Of a DNA stretch of 64,000 nt, positions 23,868 through 33,107 are shown piece after piece. The stretch lies in the NCBI RefSeq assembly GCF_030518195.1, contig NZ_JAULSC010000001.1, forward strand, positions 62,001 to 126,000. Reading direction: 5' to 3'. The position numbers and the translations under genes are program-made. Below the pieces are notes generated by a model, which was not told where the DNA came from, made no database searches, and worked only from the letters and a program-made list of their open reading frames with translations. Position 1 is the first letter of the stretch. Each line of letters opens with the position of its first letter. The DNA is from Nocardioides cremeus (GTDB lineage: Bacteria > Actinomycetota > Actinomycetes > Propionibacteriales > Nocardioidaceae).

Positions 23868-24931
23868 TGGGGCTCGAGATCGCGGTCGCCGCGGCCCTGT
23901 TCACCGGGGTGGTGGCCTACTCCGTGCTGGGCGGGGCCGACTTCGGCTCCGGCTTCTACGACCTCACCGCGGGCGGGACCCGACGAGGTGCCGAGCTGCG
24001 GCGCCAGGTCGACCACAGCATCGGCCCGGTCTGGGAGGCCAACCACGTCTGGCTGATCTTCGTGCTCGTCGTGTGGTGGACGGGCTTCCCCTCGACCTTC
24101 GCCGCGGTGGCGACCACGCTGGCGGTGCCGCTGGTCCTGGCCCTGGTCGGCATCGTGCTGCGCGGCTCGGCGTTCGCGTTCCGCAAGTACGCCGCCACCT
24201 TGGGCCAGGCGCGGTTCTTCGGGGTGGTCTTCGCCGCCTCGTCGGTGGTCACGCCCTTCTTCCTCGGCACCGTCGCCGGGGCCATCGCCTCGGGGCGGGT
24301 GCCCGCCCAGGGCGACGGCGACCCGTGGTCGTCCTGGACGGGCACCACGTCGCTGGTCGGCGGGATCGTGGCCGTGGGCACCTGTGCGTTCCTGGCCGGC
24401 GTCTTCCTGGTCACCGACGCGGCCCGGGCCGGCAAGACCGGGCTCTCCGACGCCCTCCGTCGCCGGGTGCTGGTCGTGGGCCTGTTCACCGGAGCGGTGG
24501 TGCTCGCGGCCCTGGTGCCGCTGCACGACGACGCACCCACGCTGTGGGCCGGGCTCACGGGCCGCGCGCTTCCCCTGGTGCTGCTCTCGTTCGTCGCCGG
24601 CACCACCACCGTGGCCCTCGTCGCCGTACGCCGCTTCGGCCCGGCGCGCTGGAGCGCGGTGCTGGCCGTGGCGTCGGTGGTCAGCGGCTGGGGCGTCGCG
24701 CAGTACCCGTGGCTGCTGGTCGACGAGGTCACGCTCGCGCAGGCCGCGGGCGCCCCTGCGACGCTGCAGGGGCTGCTGGTCGCGGTCGGCCTCGCGGTGG
24801 TGCTGGTGCTCCCGTCGCTGGCCTACCTGCTGTGGCTGACCCAGACCCAGGCCTGGAGCGGTGCCCCCGAGGAGCGGGCCGTCAGCGCGGGCCCTCCTCC
24901 AGCGCCCGACGCACGGCCTCGGCGTAGGTGA
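23867..24931 (+). CDS. cydB: Cytochrome bd ubiquinol oxidase subunit II
   Basis: 354 aa with about eight membrane helices; the ATG overlaps the cydA stop. The N terminus GVVAYSVLGGADFGSGFYDL and HSIGPVWEANHVWLIF are the conserved CydB segments. It is the structural partner of CydA at the membrane. The 3' end overlaps the convergent NAD(P)-binding gene by 50 bases, so the last 16 codons (rich in Pro, Ala and Arg) are read from the antisense of that gene's end. Confidence 0.94.
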   Translation: MGLEIAVAAALFTGVVAYSVLGGADFGSGFYDLTAGGTRRGAELRRQVDHSIGPVWEANHVWLIFVLVVWWTGFPSTFAAVATTLAVPLVLALVGIVLRGSAFAFRKYAATLGQARFFGVVFAASSVVTPFFLGTVAGAIASGRVPAQGDGDPWSSWTGTTSLVGGIVAVGTCAFLAGVFLVTDAARAGKTGLSDALRRRVLVVGLFTGAVVLAALVPLHDDAPTLWAGLTGRALPLVLLSFVAGTTTVALVAVRRFGPARWSAVLAVASVVSGWGVAQYPWLLVDEVTLAQAAGAPATLQGLLVAVGLAVVLVLPSLAYLLWLTQTQAWSGAPEERAVSAGPPPAPDARPRRR

Positions 24932-25772
24932 GCGGCTCGCCGGGCACCAGGTCGCGGATGGTGTAGTCGGTCTGGACGACCTCGGTGCCCATCGAGTCGA
25001 TGAGGTTGCCGGCGGTGGTGGCGTTGACGCCGGTGATCAGCTTGATCCACCACGACGAGAGCAGGGGGGTGCCCACCGGCACCTTCAGCACCGGCACCTT
25101 CCGGCCGAGCATCACCTCGCCGGCCTCCTGCATCATCCCGACGTAGCTCAGCTGGTCGGCGCCGCCGATCTCGAGCACCTGGCCGTAGGCCTTCTCCAGC
25201 CCGGTGACCCCCACGATGTAGCGGATCACGTCGTCGAGGGCGATCGGCTGGGTCAGGGTGGCGGCCCACTTGGGCACCACCATGGCCGGCAGGTTCTTGA
25301 CCAGCTTGCGGGTCATCTCCCACGAGATGCCACCCGCGCCGACGACGATCGCGGCGCGCAGCACGGTGACCGGCACGTCGGAGCCGGCCAGCAGCTTCTC
25401 GACCTCGCGGCGCGAGCGCAGGTGGGGCGAGAGCTGCGAGCCCTCCTTGCCGAGCCCGCCGAGGTAGACGATCTGGTGCACCCCGTTGGCCGCCGCGGCC
25501 AGGGCGAAGGTCTTCGCTGCCTCCGCGTCCTTGCGCTCGAAGTCGTTGTCGTCGAGGGAGTGCACGAGGTAGATCGCCACGTCGACGCCCTCGAGCGGAG
25601 CGGCGAGGCTGCCGGGGTCGTTGACGTCGCCGAAGACCGGGTCGCCCTGGCCCTCGTAGGTGTCGGGGTGCCGCGTCATGGCCTTGACCTGGTGGCCGGC
25701 CTCGACGAGAGCGGGGACGAGTCGGCGACCGACGAATCCGGTGGCGCCGGTGACCAGGACGGTGAGGCTCAT
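24882..25772 (-). CDS. NAD(P)-binding Rossmann protein (NmrA/atypical SDR family)
   Basis: 296 aa from ATG 25772, which lies 7 bases after a TAGTGT -10 box on the minus strand; an ATG 9 bases upstream is less likely. TGATGFVG (8-15) binds the dinucleotide, and IYLVHSLDD and IVYLGGLG follow the atypical extended-SDR pattern rather than a YxxxK site. Bacterial relatives are nucleoside-diphosphate-sugar epimerase-like or quinone-reductase-like proteins of uncertain role. It is monocistronic and convergent with cydB. Confidence 0.82.
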   Translation of the reverse strand: MSLTVLVTGATGFVGRRLVPALVEAGHQVKAMTRHPDTYEGQGDPVFGDVNDPGSLAAPLEGVDVAIYLVHSLDDNDFERKDAEAAKTFALAAAANGVHQIVYLGGLGKEGSQLSPHLRSRREVEKLLAGSDVPVTVLRAAIVVGAGGISWEMTRKLVKNLPAMVVPKWAATLTQPIALDDVIRYIVGVTGLEKAYGQVLEIGGADQLSYVGMMQEAGEVMLGRKVPVLKVPVGTPLLSSWWIKLITGVNATTAGNLIDSMGTEVVQTDYTIRDLVPGEPLTYAEAVRRALEEGPR

Positions 25773-25808
25773 GGGTCCCACACTAGGGACTCGACCCCTG
25801 CGTCGGGG

Positions 25809-26567
25809 TCACCCAGCGGTGGAGCCCCGACCGGCGCGGTCGGCGCGGGCGCGGATCTGCTCGCGCCGGGTCTGGTCCATCGCGGCCTCGTACGCCGCCA
25901 CCAGGCTCGAGATCGACAGCGGCTTGATGCGCTCGACGACCTCGCGCACGGTCTCGGCCGAGGCGCCCGCCTCCTTGTAGGCCGGCCACACCACGGTGCG
26001 GAAGAGCTCGTTGAGCTCCTCGGCCACCTGGCGGCCGTGCCGGGCGTAGACCTCGGCGGCGGCCGTCGCGGCGGCGGTGGGGAAGCCGAGGTCGAGCAGG
26101 CCCAGGCCCACGGTCAGCTGGGTGGGGGTGACGTCGAGCAGGTCGCTGCCGCTGCGCCGGCGCACGATGCCCAGCGCGACCAGCAGCGCCACGTCGTCGT
26201 CCTCGAGGCCGCGCCCGGCCCGGGTCGCGAGCTCGGCGTGGGTCATCGTCTCGGTGGCCTCGGCCTGCCAGGGAGCGAGCATGGTGCGGTGCAGCGCGAT
26301 CTGCTCGGGGGTGGCCTCGTCGGGCACCGCGGCCAGGTAGCGCTCGATCGCCGAGAGCGTGAAGCCGTGGCCCTGCAGCTCGCGCACGAGCTCGAGCCGG
26401 GCCACGTGGTCGTCGCTGTAGTAGCCCGAGCGGCCCTGGCGGATCGGCGGCGGCACCAGGCCCTTGGTGGTGTAGAAGCGCACGTTGCGCACGCTCATCC
26501 CGACCCGGGCGGTGAGCTCCTCGAGGGTCAGCAGGCCCACGGCCCCGGACTCCGACGTGGTGCCCAT
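25809..26567 (-). CDS. MerR family transcriptional regulator
   Basis: 252 aa from ATG 26567 with an excellent ribosome-binding site (GGAAGGAG). The N-terminal winged helix reads LTLEELTARVGMSVRNVRFYTTKGLVPPP...GRSGYYSDDHVARLELV, diagnostic of MerR. The long C-terminal part (about 80-252) is helical with no metal-binding Cys pattern, so the signal is more likely an organic ligand, perhaps an acyl-CoA. It is divergent from fadA, whose promoter has the 19-bp -35/-10 spacing that MerR activators act on. Control of fadAB is a strong inference from that architecture. Confidence 0.88.
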   Translation of the reverse strand: MGTTSESGAVGLLTLEELTARVGMSVRNVRFYTTKGLVPPPIRQGRSGYYSDDHVARLELVRELQGHGFTLSAIERYLAAVPDEATPEQIALHRTMLAPWQAEATETMTHAELATRAGRGLEDDDVALLVALGIVRRRSGSDLLDVTPTQLTVGLGLLDLGFPTAAATAAAEVYARHGRQVAEELNELFRTVVWPAYKEAGASAETVREVVERIKPLSISSLVAAYEAAMDQTRREQIRARADRAGRGSTAG

Positions 26568-26602
26568 CACACTCCTTCCGACCATCCCGGTCGTCATGGT
26601 CC

Positions 26603-26633
26603 TTGACGACACTGACAGTAATAGTGTCACAAT
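26603..26633 (+). promoter_or_regulatory. MerR-type promoter with 19-bp spacer driving fadA-fadB
   Basis: -35 TTGACG (26603-26608) and -10 CACAAT (26628-26633) are separated by exactly 19 bp. The dyad GACACT-N9-AGTGTC (26608-26628) is centred on the middle of that spacer. Activation by DNA distortion is the known MerR mechanism for such promoters. An overlapping dyad TGACA-N7-TGTCA lies at 26613-26629. Confidence 0.75.
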
Positions 26634-26699
26634 CGAGTCAGCACGCGCGCGCCCACGCCTCCCGGCGGTCGCGGCGCTCCACGAGAACCGAGGACGGTC

Positions 26700-27911
<1,212 letters not shown>

Positions 27912-27974
27912 CGGCGACCCGCAGCGCCGTACCGACCAGACTTCCCTGAGACCGAACAGGACACGAACACAGAC

Positions 27975-30182
27975 ATGAGCAGCACCGAGACCCAGACGGC
28001 AGTCCGCTACGACAAGGACGCCGACGGCATCGTCACCCTGACCCTCGACGACCCGAACCAGTCCGCGAACACCATGAACGACCTCTACCGGTCGTCGATG
28101 GACGCCGCGATCGACCGCCTGTACGACGAGCTGGCCGCCGACGAGTCGTCGGTCACCGGCGTGGTCGTGGCCAGCGCCAAGAAGACCTTCTTCGCCGGCG
28201 GCGACCTCAAGGGCATGGTCAGGACCAGCCCCGAGGACGCCGCGGCCGTCTTCGAGATGGCCGAGGGCATGAAGGCCGCCCTGCGCCGCCTCGAGAAGCT
28301 GCCCCGCCCGGTCGTGGCCGCCATCAACGGCGCCGCGCTCGGCGGCGGCCTCGAGATCACCCTGGCCTGCAACCACCGCATCGTCGTCGACGACCCCAAG
28401 GTCGCGCTGGGCCTGCCCGAGGTCACCCTCGGCCTGCTCCCGGGCGGCGGCGGCGTGACCCGCACCGTGCGGATGCTGGGCCTGCAGGACGCGCTGATGG
28501 GCGTGCTGCTCGAGGGCAAGCAGTTCAAGCCCGCCCAGGCCAAGGAGGTCGGCCTGGTCGACGAGCTCGTCGCCACCCGCGAGGAGCTGGTGCCCGCGGC
28601 CAAGGCCTGGATCCAGGCCAACCCCGACGCCCACGCCAACCCCTGGGACGCACCCGGCTACAAGATGCCCGGCGGCACCCCGCGCTCGCCCGGCCTCGCG
28701 GCGTTCCTGCCGGCGTTCCCGGCGCTGCTGCGCAAGCAGACCAAGGGCGCCGTCTACCCCGCGACCCGCGCGATCCTCTCGGCCGCGGTCGAGGGCGCCA
28801 GCCGCGACTTCGACACCGCCTCGCGCATCGAGTCGCGCTACCTGACCAACCTGGTCGTCAACCAGGGCTCGAAGAACATGATCCAGGCGTTCTTCTTCGA
28901 CCTGCAGGCCATCGGTGCCGGCAAGCTGCGCCCCCAGGGCGTCGAGCGGTTCCAGGCCACCAAGGTGGGCGTCCTGGGCGCCGGGATGATGGGTGCGGGC
29001 ATCGCCTACTCCTGCGCCCGCGCCGGCATGCAGGTCGTGCTCAAGGACGTCTCGGCCGAGAACGCCGCCAAGGGCAAGGCCTACTCCGAGAAGCTCAACG
29101 CCAAGGCCGTCGAGCGCGGCAAGCTGACCCAGGAGAAGTCCGACGAGCTGCTCGGGCGCATCCACGCCACCGCCGACCCGGCCGACCTGGCCGGCTGCGA
29201 CCTGGTGATCGAGGCCGTCTTCGAGGACCCCGCGCTGAAGGCCAAGGTCTTCGCCGAGGTGGCCCCGCACGTCAACCCCGACGCGCTGCTGTGCTCCAAC
29301 ACCTCGACGCTGCCGATCTCCGAGCTCGCCGAGGGCGTCGACCGTCCCGCCGACTTCATCGGGCTGCACTTCTTCAGCCCCGTCGACAAGATGCCGCTCG
29401 TCGAGATCATCAAGGGCGAGCAGACCTCCGACGAGGCGCTGGCCAAGGCCTACGACGTGGTCCAGCAGATCCGCAAGACCCCGATCGTGGTCAACGACTC
29501 GCGCGGCTTCTACACCTCGCGCGTCATCGGCTTCATGGTCAACGAGGGCATGGCGATGCTCGCCGAGGGCGTCGCCCCCTGGACCATCGAGCGGGCCACC
29601 AGCCAGGCCGGCTACCCGGCCCCCGTGCTGCAGCTCTCCGACGAGCTCAACCTCGAGCTGATGGGCAAGATCGCCAAGGCCACCCGCGAGGCCAACGAGC
29701 GCGACGGCAAGCAGGTCGCCGAGCACCCCGGCACCGCCGTGGTCGACCGGATGCTCGAGGCCGGCCGCGCCGGCCGCCTGCGCGGCGCCGGCTTCTACGA
29801 CTACGACGAGCAGGGCAAGCGCGTCACGCTGTGGGAGGGCCTCTCCGAGATGTTCCCGCTCGCCGAGGAGCAGCCCCCGATCGCCGACTGCCGCGACCGG
29901 ATGCTCTTCGCCGAGGCGCTCGAGACCGCCAAGTGCTTCGAGGAGGGCGTCATCACCTCCGCCGCGGCCGCCAACATCGGCTCGATCATGGGCATCGGCT
30001 TCCCGCCGATGACCGGTGGCGCCGCGCAGTTCATGCAGGGCTACACCCACGCCGACGGCGAGGTGGGCCTGAGCGCGTTCGTGCGTCGCGCCGACGAGCT
30101 CGCGGCGGCGTACGGCGACCGGTTCCGCCCCACCGACCGCCTGCGCGAGATGGCCGAGAAGGGCGAGTCCTTCCCCGCCTGA
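27975..30182 (+). CDS. fadB: Fatty oxidation complex alpha subunit (enoyl-CoA hydratase / 3-hydroxyacyl-CoA dehydrogenase)
   Basis: 735 aa. Residues about 1-200 are a crotonase domain ([36 protein letters not shown]). From about 325 a Rossmann domain ([19 protein letters not shown]) and a C-terminal 3HCDH region ([27 protein letters not shown]) follow. The protein hydrates 2-enoyl-CoA and oxidises the 3-hydroxy product with NAD+, working with FadA. Its TGA is the start of a 22-bp tandem repeat array. Confidence 0.94.
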   Translation: MSSTETQTAVRYDKDADGIVTLTLDDPNQSANTMNDLYRSSMDAAIDRLYDELAADESSVTGVVVASAKKTFFAGGDLKGMVRTSPEDAAAVFEMAEGMKAALRRLEKLPRPVVAAINGAALGGGLEITLACNHRIVVDDPKVALGLPEVTLGLLPGGGGVTRTVRMLGLQDALMGVLLEGKQFKPAQAKEVGLVDELVATREELVPAAKAWIQANPDAHANPWDAPGYKMPGGTPRSPGLAAFLPAFPALLRKQTKGAVYPATRAILSAAVEGASRDFDTASRIESRYLTNLVVNQGSKNMIQAFFFDLQAIGAGKLRPQGVERFQATKVGVLGAGMMGAGIAYSCARAGMQVVLKDVSAENAAKGKAYSEKLNAKAVERGKLTQEKSDELLGRIHATADPADLAGCDLVIEAVFEDPALKAKVFAEVAPHVNPDALLCSNTSTLPISELAEGVDRPADFIGLHFFSPVDKMPLVEIIKGEQTSDEALAKAYDVVQQIRKTPIVVNDSRGFYTSRVIGFMVNEGMAMLAEGVAPWTIERATSQAGYPAPVLQLSDELNLELMGKIAKATREANERDGKQVAEHPGTAVVDRMLEAGRAGRLRGAGFYDYDEQGKRVTLWEGLSEMFPLAEEQPPIADCRDRMLFAEALETAKCFEEGVITSAAAANIGSIMGIGFPPMTGGAAQFMQGYTHADGEVGLSAFVRRADELAAAYGDRFRPTDRLREMAEKGESFPA

Positions 30183-30239
30183 CCCGGCCCCGACATCGCG
30201 CCGACCCGGCCCGAACATCGCGCCGACCCGGCCCGGACC
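30181..30239 (+). repeat. 22-bp tandem repeat array starting at the fadB stop codon
   Basis: Units on the pattern GACCCGGCCCGRAC-A-TCGCGCC repeat at 30181 and 30203 with a third partial copy at 30225. The first unit begins with the last two bases of the fadB TGA. The same unit family occurs in reverse at 58074-58139. The array sits between convergent genes. Confidence 0.9.
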
Positions 30240-30256
30240 TCCACCACGGGTGGAGG
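30238..30256. terminator. Hairpin between convergent genes
   Basis: CCTCCACC-ACG-GGTGGAGG is a perfect 8-bp stem with a 3-base loop, about 55 bases after the fadB stop and 37 bases before the end of the opposite gene. No U-tract; it could stop transcription from both sides. Confidence 0.55.
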
Positions 30257-30292
30257 GACGGGTCGGGTCGACGCGCGCCGGGGGAGGACCGG

Positions 30293-30610
30293 TCAGACGT
30301 CGATGCCCCGCACCCACCTCTCGCCGGCATCGCCACCCCAGGCGTCCCAGGCGACCCGGCCCGGTGAGGGAAAGCCCTCGCTGCCGCGCTTGAAGCCCTT
30401 CGCGTCCTTGTCGACCCGGTGGCGCGCGAAGTAGACCTGCATCTTCTTGACGTCGGCGTCGTCGAGGTCCTCGCCGTCGGCCAGCTGGTGGGCACGTCGC
30501 CGACCGACGTCGGTGAAGCCCGCTCCGGCCCTGCCCTCCTCGATCCACCTGACGGCACGCTGACCGACCTGCTGCACGCCCTTGGGCGGGGTGTGGCCTG
30601 AGCTGCTCAT
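30293..30610 (-). CDS. Small basic protein with a phage-associated VDK...PSPGRxAWDAWGGDAG domain
   Basis: 105 aa from ATG 30610. The order GVQQVGQRAVRWIEEGR...G.TDVGRRRAHQLADGEDLDDADVKKMQVYFARHRVDK, then G.PSPGRVAWDAWGGDAGERW, is a compact domain I know mainly from phage and prophage proteins, where it is fused to or near head-maturation genes. Here it stands alone among fatty-acid genes, with no other phage gene nearby. Many basic and acidic residues alternate; no catalytic triad is evident. The family match is from memory and the function is unknown. It may be a domesticated phage gene. Confidence 0.6.
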   Translation of the reverse strand: MSSSGHTPPKGVQQVGQRAVRWIEEGRAGAGFTDVGRRRAHQLADGEDLDDADVKKMQVYFARHRVDKDAKGFKRGSEGFPSPGRVAWDAWGGDAGERWVRGIDV

Positions 30611-30737
30611 CTCTCGATGCTGCGCGAGGACTGACGTCCCGGGACCACCCGCTCGGGCGTGAGATCTGGGACGGGTGGGCGCGAGACATGGGCCGGGTCG
30701 GCGGTGGTGGGGCGGGGGATCAGTAAGGTCGTGCCCC

Positions 30738-31250
30738 GTGAGCACTCCAGAGAACAAGAACGCGCACCCCACCTACGCCGACCTCGTCGCCCTGCCGGCC
30801 TGGGCCGAGCAGCCGGTGCCGGTCGCCTTCGAGGACGCCAACGGCCACCTCAACGTGCGCCACTACACGGGCATCGCCAGCGAGGGCCTCGACTACTCGC
30901 TCGTCGAGCTCGGCATCCCGCAGATGTGGCCCGCCGAGGGGCACGCGATCTTCTCCGCCGAGCACCACCTGACCTACCTGGCCGAGCTGCGCACCGGTGA
31001 CCGGATGTCGGCGCGGGTGCGGCTGCTGGGCCGCTCCGAGCGGGCCGCGCACGCGCTGGTCTACCTGCTCGACGACACCCACGAGCGGGTCAGCTACGTG
31101 ATGGAGGAGATCTTCCTCCACATCGACATGGAGACCCGCAAGACGGCTCCGTGGCCCGAGGACGTCGCCGCCAACCTCGACCGCCGCATCGCCGAGCACG
31201 CCGAGCTGCCCTTCGCCGCCGACGTGTCCGGCTCGATGGCGCTGCGCTGA
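30738..31250 (+). CDS. Acyl-CoA thioesterase (hotdog fold)
   Basis: 170 aa from GTG 30738, 8 bases after TAAGGT. FEDANGHLNVRHYTGIASEG is the 4-hydroxybenzoyl-CoA-thioesterase-type motif (Asp, Asn and His before a long helix), followed by HHLTYLAELRTGDRMSARVRL. It should hydrolyse acyl-CoA to free acid and CoA, balancing the CoA pool of the adjacent beta-oxidation genes. It is 34 bases upstream of the APH-like gene and probably in one operon with it. Confidence 0.83.
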   Translation: MSTPENKNAHPTYADLVALPAWAEQPVPVAFEDANGHLNVRHYTGIASEGLDYSLVELGIPQMWPAEGHAIFSAEHHLTYLAELRTGDRMSARVRLLGRSERAAHALVYLLDDTHERVSYVMEEIFLHIDMETRKTAPWPEDVAANLDRRIAEHAELPFAADVSGSMALR

Positions 31251-31284
31251 GCCCGGCTCGCAGGAGACGCAGGAGACACAGCCG

Positions 31285-32370
31285 ATGCAGCAGGACAACC
31301 CGGCCGGGCGGGTCCGCGACGAGGACGCCTTCGACACCGACGCGCTCGCGGCGTGGCTCGCCCCGCGCACCGGGATCGACCAGGTCACCGAGGTGCGCCA
31401 GTTCCGTGGCGGCGCCTCCAACCTGACCTACCTGGTGCGCCAGCCGCGCCCCGACGGGTCGACGTACGACCTGGTGCTGCGGCGCCCGCCGAGCGGGCGC
31501 AAGGCCGCCGGGGCCCACGACATGGGTCGCGAGCACGACATCCAGGCCGCGCTCGCGCCGGTCTTCGACCACGTCGCGCGGATGGTGGGCCACGAGAGCG
31601 ACGAGTCGGTGCTGGGCTCGGAGTTCTACGTGATGGAGCAGGTGCCGGGCACGATCCTGCGCCAGGACCTGCCCGCCTCGTGGGGCGAGGTCGACCCGGC
31701 CGCGGTGGGGCTGCTCTGCGAGCGGGCCCTCGACGTGCTGGTCGAGCTGCACTCCGTCGACGTCACCCAGGTGCCGGCGCTGGCCGCCCTGGGCCGTGGC
31801 GAGGGGTACGTCGCCCGCCAGGTGCGCGGCTGGACGACCCGGCTCGAGGGCTCGCGCACCGACGACACCGGCGACTGGTCCGACGTGCTGGGCTGGATCG
31901 AGGAGCACCAGCCCGCCGACGTCGCGCAGGTGCTGATCCACAACGACTACCGCTTCGACAACCTGGTGCTCGACGGCGGCCCCGACGACCCGCGGGTCGT
32001 CGCGGTGCTCGACTGGGAGCTGGCCACCGTCGGCGACCCGCTGATGGACCTGGGCTCGACGCTGGCCTACTGGGTGCAGGCCGACGACGACGACATGTTC
32101 CAGCTCTTCCGCCGCCAGCCCACCAACGCGCCGGGCATGTGGACGCGCGAGGAGCTGGTGCGGCGCTACTGCGAGCGCACCGGCCACGCCCCCTCGGCCG
32201 ACGACCTGGCCTTCTACGAGGTCTTCGGGCTGTTCCGGCTCGCGGTCATCGCCCAGCAGATCTGGTACCGCTACGTGCACGGCCAGACCACCAACGAGGC
32301 CTACGCCCCGCTGGGCCAGGTCGTGGCCTACCTCGAGCAGCGCTGCCGACGCCTCCTGGCCCAGCGATGA
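31285..32370 (+). CDS. Phosphotransferase family protein (APH/ACAD10-like kinase)
   Basis: 361 aa; AGGAG stands about 9 bases before the ATG. The kinase-like fold is clear: FRGGASNLTYLV (nucleotide loop), HNDYRFDNLVLD (catalytic loop with Asp and Asn) and VLDWELATVGDPLMDLG (metal Asp). In Actinobacteria such genes sit with acyl-CoA dehydrogenases, and the human ACAD10/11 kinase domains phosphorylate 4-hydroxyacyl-CoAs on the way to beta-oxidation. Here the neighbours are a thioesterase and fadAB, so a hydroxy-acid kinase role is plausible. Antibiotic phosphorylation is less likely. Confidence 0.82.
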   Translation: MQQDNPAGRVRDEDAFDTDALAAWLAPRTGIDQVTEVRQFRGGASNLTYLVRQPRPDGSTYDLVLRRPPSGRKAAGAHDMGREHDIQAALAPVFDHVARMVGHESDESVLGSEFYVMEQVPGTILRQDLPASWGEVDPAAVGLLCERALDVLVELHSVDVTQVPALAALGRGEGYVARQVRGWTTRLEGSRTDDTGDWSDVLGWIEEHQPADVAQVLIHNDYRFDNLVLDGGPDDPRVVAVLDWELATVGDPLMDLGSTLAYWVQADDDDMFQLFRRQPTNAPGMWTREELVRRYCERTGHAPSADDLAFYEVFGLFRLAVIAQQIWYRYVHGQTTNEAYAPLGQVVAYLEQRCRRLLAQR

Positions 32371-32416
32371 CGACAGCGATGACGACAGCGCTGATGCCAG
32401 GGATGATGGGCAGCTG

Positions 32417-33094
32417 ATGGGACTCGTGCTGATGGTCCGCCACGGCCAGGCCTCCTTCGGCGCCGACGACTACGACGTGCTCTCACCGACCGGCTGGGAG
32501 CAGGCCCGCACGCTCGGGGGCTGGCTCACCGAGCGCGGCGTGGCCCCCACCGGCGTCGTGCACGGCTCGATGCGCCGGCACCGCGAGACCCTCGAGGCGC
32601 TCGCCGAGGGCGCCGGGTGGCAGGCGGGCCCTGCCCACGAGCAGGACGAGCGCTGGGACGAGTTCGACCACCTCTCCGTGGTCGGCGCCTACCCCGACCT
32701 GCCCGAGGGCGAGCTCGACCGCCGCGCCTTCCAGGAGGTCTTCGAGCGGGCCACCGAGCGCTGGAGCGCCGGGCACCACGACGCCGACTACGACGAGACC
32801 TACCGGGGCTTCCGGGCCCGCACCCGCGCCGCCCTCGACGCCGTGACCGAGCAGGCCGGCAGCGGGCGCAGCGTCGTGGTGGTCACCTCGGGCGGGGTCG
32901 TGGCCGCGGTCGGCGCGGCGCTGCTGCTGGGCGAGCAGGCCGACGACGCGACGTACGCCGCCACCTGGCAGCGGCTCAACACCGTGTGCGCCAACACCTC
33001 GGTCACCCGGGTCGTCGTCGGGCGCGGCGGGCCGCGGCTGCTGACCTTCAACGAGCACGAGCACCTCGCGCCCGACCAGCTGACCTACCGCTAG
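32417..33094 (+). CDS. Histidine phosphatase family protein
   Basis: 225 aa. LVMVRHGQASFG near the N terminus is the RHG phosphohistidine motif; VVVVTSGGVVAAVGAAL near 150 carries the region of the second catalytic site, though with SGG where many members have a His. Family members dephosphorylate small molecules, sugars or proteins. It follows the APH-like kinase by 46 bases. The gap has a 12-bp direct duplication (GATGACGACAGC twice) right at the kinase stop. Substrate unknown. Confidence 0.8.
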   Translation: MGLVLMVRHGQASFGADDYDVLSPTGWEQARTLGGWLTERGVAPTGVVHGSMRRHRETLEALAEGAGWQAGPAHEQDERWDEFDHLSVVGAYPDLPEGELDRRAFQEVFERATERWSAGHHDADYDETYRGFRARTRAALDAVTEQAGSGRSVVVVTSGGVVAAVGAALLLGEQADDATYAATWQRLNTVCANTSVTRVVVGRGGPRLLTFNEHEHLAPDQLTYR

Positions 33095-33107
33095 CCGGGC
33101 CACCGCG

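Noticed and set aside
30181..30239. CRISPR array
   Set aside because: The 22-bp units follow one another with no unique spacers, there are too few of them, and no cas gene is present.
31285..32370. Aminoglycoside resistance gene
   Set aside because: The kinase fold is shared, but the neighbours are fatty-acid genes and the sequence pattern is of the ACAD10-like group.
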